Under the pieces are notes generated by a model. It saw only the letters and a list, made by a program, of their open reading frames with translations, had not been told where the DNA came from and ran no database searches. 64,000 bases of DNA. Source: Halichondria panicea (lineage: Eukaryota; Porifera; Demospongiae; Suberitida; Halichondriidae). Of this stretch, positions 28,667-38,000 are shown piece after piece. The stretch is from the NCBI RefSeq assembly GCF_963675165.1, contig NC_087385.1:6436912-6500911 (forward strand), given 5' to 3'. Each line of letters opens with the position of its first letter. The stretch's first letter is position 1. The position numbers and the translations under genes were made by a program.

Positions 28667-28992
28667 AGGAACAGTTTGTTGCTGTCCTGAGCTGCTTGGA
28701 ATCCAAGCTGATAAGCTCAAAGAAGGTGGTCATATTGGAGAGACCCACTCGAGGAGGTTGCTGGAGGAATGAGAATGTACGTGAGAGTGCACGAGCGCGC
28801 ATGGAGGGTACTCTCTACTGGGGCTTGAAGTTACATTCATGGCCATGCATGCATTACACCAAACGTGTACACTTACCAGCTTGCCTATATCACTTTAATC
28901 ATGTACATCATACTGAATTATGAATTATAGTTCCAGCTCTGGTTCCAGCTCTCCTACAACATGCAGGCGAAACTCAAAGAGTGGGAAATGAT
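28667..28992 (+). pseudogene. Two orphan exon-like fragments
   Basis: Two short plus-strand stretches look protein-coding and have acceptor-like AG before them. 28668-28777 reads EQFVAVLSCLESKLISSKKV and ends at a GTACGT donor. 28932-29010 reads FQLWFQLSYNMQAKLKEWEM. I cannot assign a family, find no start or stop exon nearby, and the second runs into the SINE-like element. They may be remains of a gene broken by the duplication, or chance. Confidence 0.3.
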
Positions 28993-29006
28993 CGACAATG
29001 ATTATT

Positions 29007-29280
29007 CCTGGGTGGCCAAGTGGTTAAAGCGCCATGCTCAAGATCTGGAGGTTGCGAGTTCGAGTCCCATTAGTAGCAGAAAGTTTGTCGGTTTATGTCA
29101 CTCAAGATAATACCATAGCAAAGGCTTGTTCGAATTGTGTGCCAAAACCGAAGGATCATGAGTAATGTGCATCATCATATCCTTCAATTCCTTACAGCCG
29201 GACCCTCCTCACGGTAAACGTGTTGTGAGTAAGGTTCATCGGTCGAAGTACTATAATAACAAAAATCAATTGCTGCACAC
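29007..29280 (+). mobile_element. tRNA-derived SINE-like element
   Basis: The head resembles a tRNA. An A-box-like GGTGGCCAAGTGGTTAAAGC (29011-29030) precedes a clear B box GGTTGCGAGTTCGAGTCCC (29050-29068), with an anticodon-loop-like CTCAAGA between. The anticodon stem is poorly paired and the 5' end does not pair with the 3' AGTAGCA, so it is not a functional tRNA gene. About 200 bp of unrelated body follows. Polymerase III promoter boxes with a non-tRNA tail fit a SINE; the ends are not sharply defined. Confidence 0.6.
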
Positions 29281-29439
29281 ATCACTTATCTTTTTTTACT
29301 GCGCTATATAAGGACAAGAATTTAATCTCTTTCATTATAATCTTGCAATTAAAAGTAACCCTATCTGTTAACCTCCTCTGCTAGTCCAAGATTAGGCCGC
29401 CTGCATGCAGCTGCCAGCAATGTTCATAATTAATCTTAT

Positions 29440-29497
29440 GTTTTATGTATGTAGCTTTGACACATCCACCGATTGATCAGCATCCACGGTGCTTTCG
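29440..29497. repeat. Fragment related to the right end of the PSMD1-intron element
   Basis: ATGTAGCTTTGACACATCCA, then GATCAGCATCCACGGTGCTTTC, matches 48390-48436 (ATGTAGCTTTGGCACCTCCA, GCATCAGCACCCGCGGTGC). It lies directly before the left edge of segmental copy B, so this repeat may sit at the duplication junction. Confidence 0.55.
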
Positions 29498-29725
29498 CTG
29501 TCAAAGAGGGGTGGGGCTGGTCTGCAGCAGCTTAGATAGAAGAACTGTTCTATCTCTTTTATAGTTCTGATCCAGCCACTCGCCGATGTAGAAACACATG
29601 TAAAGCTAGATCTAGATCTACTGGATCAACCAATATTCACATACATGAAGATGTATTCACAACAACAACGTATTAGAGTAGTCTGACTATTGTGCTGAAA
29701 GTTATCGGATATGTAGTCCCTGAAT

Positions 29726-31938
29726 CTAGGGAGCATGAGTTACATTCAAATTCAACTCAGACATGTGAATGTAGCCATTTTTGGTACTTTGAGTGCTTGG
29801 ACCATTCTGACTCTGTACAACGGGAGGTATTTGAATATAGCCGACATCTTTAGCACTTGTAGTATGATTGTCAGCATAACTGTTGTTGCTTGGAGACACA
29901 GAGGTATCATTCTGTTGCTCAACGTTATTAATCGATTCATTACTTGTATAGGTAAGAGCTTCAATGTAACCTCCTTCAACTTTATCCTTTCTGAGGGAGG
30001 GTATCATTCTCTCCACACTCCTGTCTGTTGAATGTCCAAGATCATGATCTGCTCCTGCTGATATCATGCTGCTTGTGGACTTATTTCCTTCAGAATGTGT
30101 CATGCATTCTCCATCATTATAAGCAAGTGCAGTTATGTAAGAGGAAGGATCGATACTTGTATCAGTAGCTTGTTCAATGCACACCTCAGGCTCTGAGAAA
30201 GTAAACGTTGGGGCAGCCGCAAGAGTATGTTGTATTTCTGATTCTATGGCTGAGTCGATAGTGCCGTCATCACTTTGAGTGTCACTCAGAGCTAGTTCCG
30301 CTGACTTGAAATGGAATGGGTCGATAACGCTAATCGCTGAAGGATATTTTTTAGCAAATGTCATGTCCAAAAATACATCCGATATGCACTCGTACACCTA
30401 CATGAGTGTGTGGGGAGTTGTCCGCAATTCGTGAGTATATACTTTGATGCATTAAGTGTCATCAAAGTCATATAAAAAGAAGAGGGCATGCAACTCATTA
30501 TCTAGTACACTAGCGTGCAGAATTCAAATGTGGGCGGATGAAAATGTGAATTTGCATAAAGTGCTAAAAATAGAAATTTCTAGCATATTTGTGCACATCA
30601 TCCGCCCACGCTGTTTTACTGTTGCGCTTGCATGCATGCTGCCCTCTCTTCTTTTATACGCCTTTGGTGTCATAAATTGCAACTATGAATAACAGTTAAT
30701 TACCTTAGTGTCATACTTGTGCAACCCATAGCCAGTTCTTCGATTATTTAACAGCCTGTATGAGAGCAACAATTAATGTAGAATGATACGTGCAGTGCAC
30801 TCACTTGTTCTTCCTCCATCGCTTCACAGTAATAGAAATGCACATTAATAAAGAGAAAGAAAGAAGAAAAAAGGGTGCAAGTAGCAAAAGTCCCATTATG
30901 TGTAAGCTGTGACTTTGAGGCATGTTGTTTGGTGGTGTAGAAGCTACAGAACTCCCAAAGCTAGTCGTAGGAGCTGCAGAACTTACAAAGTTAGTCGTAG
31001 AAGCTGCAGAACTGCCAAAGCTAGTCGTAGGAGCTGCAGAACTTACAAAGTTAGTCGTACTTAAGCTTGTGGACAGAACAGTAGCATAGCTCAGATGATT
31101 TTCTGTAATTGTTGTGTAGATTTCTAGCATGTGGGAGCTAGAGCTGATGATGCTAGTTAATGTGGGGCTGCTGCTCAAGGTAAACGTATTTGTTGGAACG
31201 GCTTTCTGGCTCCTCTCTGGAAGGCTGAATGTTACATTCACTGGAGGTGAGCAGTTTTCTTCGGGTAAAGTTGGACTAAAGTTGTATTTTACAGTGTCAA
31301 TATTAAGATCTTGGTATACGGCCTCATAGCAACCAAATGTAGTGCATTTTACATTCCCTGATAGCTGCTGTGGTATCATTCTCATAGCATTGTTACCAAC
31401 TTTGTATATAGTGAAGGTAGATGATACCTGCATGAGTGTAAGCTTAAAAGAGAGCCAGCATGATGCACATACACATTTGCAGCAATGCATGCATACCTCA
31501 TAATGTGTCTCATTTGAGCAGTTGAATCTAATGTAGGCATCAAAATCAACTTCAGAATTAAAGTTCTCTGCCAGAAACGTCCCTTGAAGAAAAAATCCTC
31601 CCTCTCCCTCTTGACACGATATCTCAATGCGACTATTCCAATCAGAAAATCCTACATGGTATAGATGCATTAATGCTATGCAAATATTTTGCTAGGTAAG
31701 TTTGTTCATCTAAATAGACCAGACAGAGTAGTCATGGACAGATATATCTAACTATAGCTAGCTGATTGCATGTGCTGTGTAGTCATGGACAGATATATCT
31801 AGCTAGCTGATTGCATGTGCTGTGTACCTCACCTTCTAAATCTATTGCATTCTCACATTCCTGAATTTGGGAATGAACACTCATTGTCATTATCATGAGC
31901 AGACACACAGCACTAGGTACTAACTGAGCAGGATTCAT
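29726..31938 (-). CDS. Mucin-like single-pass receptor with tyrosine-motif tail, copy B
   Basis: Paralogue of the gene at 24196-26125 with the same five-exon plan. The signal-peptide exon begins at 31938, the ectodomain exon is about 31500-31650, the stalk/TM exon runs from about 30805 to 31430, a small exon is about 30708-30758, and the tail exon is 29726-30397 (223 codons). Differences: one ectodomain Cys is Arg (DWNSRIEISC against DWNSCIEISC). There is an extra stalk segment (NVTFSLPERSQKAVP). About four Ser/Thr repeats replace about nine. The tail ends TKNGYIHMSELNLNVTHAP instead of TKDGYVFICSN. The paired motifs SSYITALAYND and GGYIEALTYTSN and the basic KRWRKNK stop are unchanged. Strong conservation of the tail against a variable repeat and ectodomain suggests the tail is the constrained, signalling part (inference). 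Confidence 0.82.
30451..30672. mobile_element. Foldback MITE inserted in an intron of receptor copy B
   Basis: About 220 bp absent from the same intron of copy A. The arms are inverted repeats: GTCATCAAAGTCATATAAAA with AGAAGAGGGCATGCA at the left, and TGCCCTCTCTTCTTTTATAC with GCCTTTGGTGTCATA at the right. Inner arms also pair (GTGGGCGGATGA with TCATCCGCCCAC). No open frame. The paralogous empty site shows it inserted after the duplication or was lost from copy A. A 2- to 4-bp target duplication cannot be fixed by eye. Confidence 0.85.
30950..31062. repeat. 30-bp coding VNTR in receptor copy B
   Basis: About four 30-bp units encoding PTTSFGSSAA or TTNFVSSAAP on the minus strand, the shorter allele-like counterpart of 25185-25415. 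Confidence 0.9.
31725..31828. repeat. Tandem duplication of about 55 bp in receptor B intron 1
   Basis: AGTCATGGACAGATATATCT followed by AGCTAGCTGATTGCATGTGC appears twice in a row between the first two exons. It is absent from copy A. Confidence 0.85.
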
Positions 31939-32339
31939 TTTCATGTCAGAGCTTGCAACAATTTGTAATACTTCAGTACTTTATCTTTTTGTCCACAGCT
32001 GACTTTTTATGCAAATGTACTTGATGCGATGAGGGGTGGGGCTGTTTGGGAATTTCCCTTTGATGTATACATGCACTGCAGTTAACTCACAGCCGATCGA
32101 CCAGCTTCAAACTACAAGACTGCCAAAAGAATATAGGTAAGTAAGCTAAGTGCTGTACCTGAATTATGTTGCTGGGACGATTTATTCTGTGTTGTCATGC
32201 ATTGGGGATCGATATGGTACGACAATGTACATTGTAGTCTCATTTATCAGCGCTTGCCCACTCACCCCCCGGCCCTCGGCCCCGTGGTTGAGGAGGGCGG
32301 CTGATCAATCAGACTATCGGTAACCGCTGTTAGCACTTT

Positions 32340-32446
32340 CATTTACTTAGGTTTTTTGTGGGTAAAATTTTCGTCGAGGTCAGCTTGCCCACAAAAATAA
32401 AAATTTTTTTTACCCCACGAAATTCGCTGCTATACAGTAGATATAT
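32340..32446. mobile_element. Divergent or partial MITE with GTGGGTAAAATTTTCG arms
   Basis: TTTGTGGGTAAAATTTTCGT and a downstream run ending CCCCACGAAATTCGCTGCTA then TACAGTA resemble the interior and right terminus of the TACCGTATAGCGGG family. The left terminus is missing. Confidence 0.55.
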
Positions 32447-32919
32447 TATGGGACTATCTGGTTGTTAGCATTTTCTCACATAGAATAGCGAAACATAATA
32501 AAATTATTATTGATAATTATTCAACTCATTGACTAGCATAAGTGCCCAATAGACACCTTGGCTATGTTTATTAGTGTAAGGTACTCCTCTTCCTAAAGTG
32601 TACAATTCTGTTCTAATAGTTAGAATAGTTAGGATGGTTATGTCGTTCAAGCATTACCAACTATTCAACACAATGTGCAATGTGGACCATCTGCCTCTTT
32701 GTGGGGGTATGACTTTAGACTGGCGGAGGTTGGACACGCGTCATCGTTTATGGTTAGGGTATTGTGTTTCGCCCCCGCGATATTTATGGAGTATTATCGC
32801 TATGTTTTTAATGTAGCATCAGACAAGTTGTACTGGAGTTTTCTTGTGTCAATTTTTAGCATGGATAAACCCGGGAATCTTCAACTGAGGGCTCTATCCA
32901 ATTAAAGAAAGGTAGGGGC

Positions 32920-33077
32920 AGGGCCAGACGAAAAGAAATTTTGAAAAAAGTCAATCCGGTTGGAGCTAGCCTCCTGTTTATCAGAAGATTAAACGTATTT
33001 TTAGATACTTACCGTCTACTCTTAGCTTTTACTCGCCCGTATGAAGTTTTACAACAAATATCTCTTCGTCTGGCCCT
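32920..33077. mobile_element. MITE with AGGGCCAGACGAA inverted ends
   Basis: A 158-bp element. The left end AGGGCCAGACGAAAAGA and right end TCTTCGTCTGGCCCT are inverted repeats of about 15 bp with one mismatch or gap. The inside is AT-rich with no open frame. It is absent from the matching region of copy A. Confidence 0.75.
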
Positions 33078-33457
33078 CTGGAAGGTACTTAGCTACATAT
33101 AGATACCAATAAAGCTTGCTGAAAGTACTTACTGCTCTTATACATTGACGCAAAAAATAGTCTATATACTTGCGGTTTTGATGCCCACTTTTCTCATTCA
33201 TACATCTTCATAATTATGGCATTCTTACACAAAACAATAGCAATAGAGTTGATAATCATACAATATAAGTACAGCAGACTTCTTTGAACCTGCAAGAGAG
33301 AAAAAGCTGACAGAATTAAACTCATAAATATTCATGAGTGATCACAATACCCTAACCTTATGTAACATTCCTAAGGTTTTTGTTCACGTTACCATAGGTA
33401 AAAAAAGTTATTGCTATATCTGACTTTACTGAGCTTATAACTTATGGTAAACTAAAG

Positions 33458-33671
33458 TACCGTATAGCGGGTAATTTTCGGGGGATAAAATATTCGTGGT
33501 TTAGCAACATTGAGATTTTTCGTGGGTAATATTTTCGTAGTTGACGGGAGCTTGCACTACAGGTAAAGGTAGGCAAGGTCGCTTCATTCGTGGGTAAAAT
33601 ATTCGTGGTCAGACCTTCAACCACGAAAATCACAAATATTTTGCCCCACGAAAATTACCCTCTATACTGTA
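33458..33671 (+). mobile_element. TACCGTATAGCGGG MITE, complete copy
   Basis: A 214-bp element. The left terminus TACCGTATAGCGGGTAATTT is the inverted counterpart of the right ACGAAAATTACCCTCTATAC then TGTA. TA lies at both edges, as for TA-targeting Tc1/mariner-type MITEs. Internal ACGAATATT/AATATTCGT arms fold back. It is non-coding and lies in the receptor B / secreted B spacer. Confidence 0.88.
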
Positions 33672-34159
33672 CTGAACTTCCATTACTTCACTGGGTAGAG
33701 GGCAAAGCTGTAGCCAGCATAGTTATTACATCACATTTAGCTACTCAACAGTTGCCCATTAAAGGGAGTCCTCTTCACATCTCAGTGGTTTGCTTACTAT
33801 ATAGATTGGTATTCAGAACAATGTTCGCTGTTTGGCATTGCATTGCATTAAAGAAATATCTGATGGTTACATGCGTTTAATTTCCATCAGCTCATAATGT
33901 AACCAAGCATATAATCATATTTACAGGTATGCACTGACGGGGCTGGAAAGCATTGAGACACCAATGAGACACTGAGCGAGAACATGGTTACCATTGCACA
34001 GTGCAAGGAAATCCTCTTCGTACGAGCAGCTGTCTGTTGTGCTATAAAGGATGTCAAGATTGAGAGGCAAATCAGTTCACTCTTCAAGCCTTCAGCAGCA
34101 AAAACAACCCTCCTCATCGATCAACTCTACTCTCACTGAGCAAATAACAACAACTAACA

Positions 34160-34872
34160 ATGTCCGCCTTTAAAGCCGTTGCCTGTGTCGTCTTCCTCCT
34201 GGTTATCAGTGCATCTCACTCGAGATCCATGACTACAACAACGCAGATTCCGGACATGACTTCAACAATGCCTGCTCTGGACCTGTGCAGTGATGCAGAC
34301 TACAAAGAGCGTGTGAGCAACCATACCTGTACATCTAGCAAACACACATATCTGTTATTATGTATTTCTAAGTTAAGTTTCTGCAGTACATTCTAATAAC
34401 TATGCTCGTAATGCAGGTTGTTCGTCCCACCTACATTGAGAGCTCTCACTTCCTTTCTCTCCTGAACACCACCGAGACCCAAATAAAACAGCTGGATGAT
34501 CTGAACGTGACTCGTGGTGTGTGTAGGGTACTGGCTGCTCACGAGACCGCCACGAGGGTGGGAAGAAATACTATGTTCCAAAAGAAAGTGCGAACTGACT
34601 CCATTTTGGTTAGTTTTCAAACGCACTTAACTGGTGGTCATGATACATGTATATAATTATTCTACTTTCTTTAATCATAGGTACAATTTTTTATTGGAGG
34701 CCCTCACAACAACTCTACTGAACATTTTGATCCTAGTTTTGAAGCTTCCCTGGACTATCTCCGAAAATATTGCCTGTACAAGTTTGGTAACGAATATAAT
34801 GCTTTGTACAACTTCATGAGAGTACTGGAGGACCTAGACGGTTGCCCAACGACGGAAGAAACAGATGCATGA
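34160..34872 (+). CDS. Small secreted four-cysteine protein, copy B
   Basis: Three phase-0 exons (34160-34312, 34417-34608, 34681-34872) encode 178 residues. The signal peptide is identical to copy A. The mature N-terminus is a Thr/Met-rich segment (TTTTQIPDMTSTMPALDLC) unlike copy A. The core with LDDLNVT, ATRVGRNTMFQKKVRTDSIL and VQFFIGGP is almost unchanged, and the C-terminus diverges again (FGNEYNALYNFMRVLEDLDG). All four cysteines and the NST glycosylation site remain. Divergence confined to the two ends with a fixed core suggests either selection at the surface or gene conversion of the middle. TATAAAG lies at 34043-34049. It faces receptor copy B. Confidence 0.8.
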
Positions 34873-35005
34873 ATAGAGAGACACTATATAAACTATAATA
34901 GTCATAGATTATAATCATAGCCTCATTGTCATTATAATTGTATCTACCCAATTTTGAATTACAATGAAAAGAATATTGTACATTTAACACACCACAAGAG
35001 AATAC

Positions 35006-38000
35006 TCAAAAACCATCTATAAAATCTTCTAATAGTCCGTCAGTTTCAGTTTTATTGTTAACAGTTTTGACTTGCTTACTAAGACGTTCACCATTGGAAT
35101 AGTTTATTGTCTTTGAGGCAGCTGGTTGTGTACTTATGTTGTTAATGTCTTCTCCACCGGAGACCCTATGAGGAGTAGCGAGAACTGTCCTTGAATAACC
35201 CGCCTCTATGAGGGTGTGGCTAAGGGAGGCGGAGTCAAGTATCCGCTGTGAACTGGTTGAGATTTTGTTGAGTTGTTCACATGCTAGGGGGTCATTGTTA
35301 AGTTCAAGTTGAGAGTCATTTAGGTCAACTGCAATGTCTGTGTTTTGCTCTTGTATTGTTCTCTGATTATTTGCCACATCTGCAAGTGCTAGTGATGACG
35401 AGAGCTTTGGGGTGGAGTCAGCCTCATATCCAGGGCTACCTATGCCTGCTACTAGTACAGCTTCTGTTCTCAGAGTAGGCGTATTGTCGGGGGTTTTGCT
35501 ATCGTCTCGTCTAGTTAGGTCCATTCCTGCTGACCCCATTTCTTCAGAATCTTCTGACTTTGTACTCTGGGCACGATGTAAACCAGCATGGGCATCATAC
35601 GATTGAGTTTGTAAAGCTTTTCCCGGAGATACATAGTTCATAGAAACTTGCTCGGTTGACTTTGGACTTGAAGATAGGACATCTTCTGGTATTGAAGAGA
35701 ACAAAGTGCCTAGTGGCTTCTTGGTCGCATTCACGGGATAGTGACGACCACTGAGGTCACTCTGCATCGTCGGATACTGCTGTGTAGCAGCTGAGACTCC
35801 ACTCGTGGCATCAGTCTGTTCAAACCTCCCATAGAAAGATTGCTCGGTGTCTTGTATCTGCACTGGCGACAATGGTCTGCTCCCACTGCCTTCCTCCGAT
35901 TGTTGGAAAGACATGGCCGAAGATACAGATGTACTGTACTCTTCACTCTCAGCTGTGAAGCTTATTTGAGGAGTAGAGGAGGTGCTGGGTCTCTCTCTGG
36001 CTGTCCCTGTTCCGATGGGTACTGTCACGGGGGTACCAACGGGGAGGGGGGAATGGGTGGGTGTGGTCGGCAGGGAAGAGTTACGTGGTTTGTCAGATTG
36101 GGTGCTCCTGTAGTGGCAGAAAGATAACGATAAGCACATCATTTGATAATGGTTTCAAGTCAATAATACTCTCCAAGCAGTCTGTCAAGTTACTGTATAG
36201 CTACACTGCATGATGGCACACGTGCCCTAATGACCGCTTAGTTAATTCTACACTCAAGCTACACTTCATACAAATACAATATTGTACATGTGATGACTCA
36301 CAGCTCTGTGATGATTCTCTCGAGGATGTACTTGATGTTGGGCAGTGTTCTCTTCAGCATAGACTTGGACATTCCATAGCCACAGTGCTGACGAATCTAC
36401 AACATCAGCATAGTGCAGAATGATAACATTAAGCTACTGTTGAGTCATTACACAATACAGTAGTAGAGCCTAAGATCCTTACTACTGTGGTTAATGTACA
36501 TCTTAACATAATTATACATGCAGACAAGCAACTTGTTGACCTAATTAAAATCCACATGCACTATGGGCTGTGCAAATAAGTTACTCTGTAAGTGCATGTG
36601 AGAGTGTGCACCTGGGCAATGTTCTTATTCAGTAAGTGCACAGCATAGTGGAACAAGGCTCTCTCCACACTCTTCAGATACAGAGGGAACCTATGGAGGA
36701 AGTTTGAAACAATAATACAGTGGACATGTACATGAACATACTTGACATAGCATTTATGTGCAATGCACATTGTGTATGCTAAACTACAGACCAATTTTAT
36801 GGAACACATATCAACCATGACTTAGTATCCATTGTGTATGCTAAACTACAGACCAATTTTATGGAACACATATCAACCATGACTTAATTAGTGTCCATTG
36901 CAGTGTCCGTGCAATACAGTGTATATTTACATAACTTACTCTCTGATATCATCGATAATAGCCTCGTTGGAGATGTAGTCGCAGATGTGAGAGCGAGATC
37001 CATTCGGGCGTATCTCGTACTGCAAAGGCACGAGCAGGATCTGGGCAAGATGATGCACGAGATGAGCCACATATCCCAGTGCCACTCCAGGCTGCTCCAC
37101 ATTGCTCGGCTCTGGAGGGGAGGGAAAGGGGGACATGTCAGGGCTGCATTTGGAGGGGGGGAAAGGGCAATTGCCCCCTAGCAGATTCAAATTAAAATCT
37201 GGCAGATTTATTAATTATTGTACTATGATAAACTTTGGGAAGATTAGCGGAGACCAAGTGGAGACTAGAGTCCGCTCTGTAACTAGACTTCTGACAATCA
37301 AAATTCAATGATTTTATGATATTCTGAAAGCTTAGAAGGAGCCCGTTCAGATGGTACACTCAATTCTGAATTTGGAACAGACCATAATTTTCAACTTTCG
37401 GAAAAGTCCATGGGCTATAATAGCCCATGGTATTTTGCCCAAGAACAGGCCGAAAATAGACTTTTGATTTTAAGACACAATCTTAACAAGCTCATTGTTA
37501 GCTTTCAAAAAATCATAAAATTAATGTTATAGGACCAATGGAACTAAAGTTATGGCCACTCAATCATTATGCATATTTCTTTGAGAGTACTAGATTCGGC
37601 TTTGTAACTAAAGTTCTGGCTATCAAAACTCAAAGGAGATGGTTTGCTCAATTCTCAAATTTGGAACGTGCCGTAATTTCCAAAAGACCATGGGCTATAG
37701 CCCAAGCCTATTGTTACATGTACATAAGTGTGCTTACGGTCTAACTGGTCTGAGTTTTGCAGGATGACGTTACAGATGGTGAACTTGTCTTTGAGATCTG
37801 TTATGAAGAAAGTAAAAGCAGCCTCAACAATCATATTCTTCTGCCGCAGGAGCTGGTTCCTCTTGGCCCTCACCAACATGTCCCTGGAGACAGAGGGTGG
37901 TCAGTACATGTAGCTAACTAGTGGTAAAGTAACTGGCAACAAACGTGTGGATTAAGTTCATTAGAGCAAAAATCCTTCGTTGTGAAGGTGAGCTGCTGAC

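Larger units (their letters stand above)
31939..34159. promoter_or_regulatory. Divergent spacer, receptor B / secreted protein B, expanded by insertions
   Basis: About 2.2 kb against 0.95 kb in copy A. The flanks match copy A: the GC-rich GAGGAGGGCGG block near 32290, CAACACAATGTGCAA near 32667, and the proximal promoter from about 33810 on, with TATAAAG at 34043-34049. The added DNA is largely MITE-like elements plus unassigned AT-rich sequence at about 32450-32600 and 33080-33450. Confidence 0.6.
29498..35200. repeat. Segmental duplication, copy B
   Basis: Counterpart of 23960-28053, starting at GCTGTCAAAGAGGGG and merging at the right with the intact last exon of UVRAG. Relative to copy A it has a foldback insertion in a receptor intron (about 30451-30672) and more than 1 kb of extra sequence between the two genes. 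That extra sequence includes MITE-like elements at about 32340-32445, 32920-33077 and 33458-33671. It also has a shorter coding VNTR. Confidence 0.9.

Noticed and set aside
29011-29090. Possible functional tRNA-Leu(CAA)
   Set aside because: A and B boxes are good, but the anticodon stem is mispaired and the acceptor ends do not pair, so a SINE-like relic is likelier.
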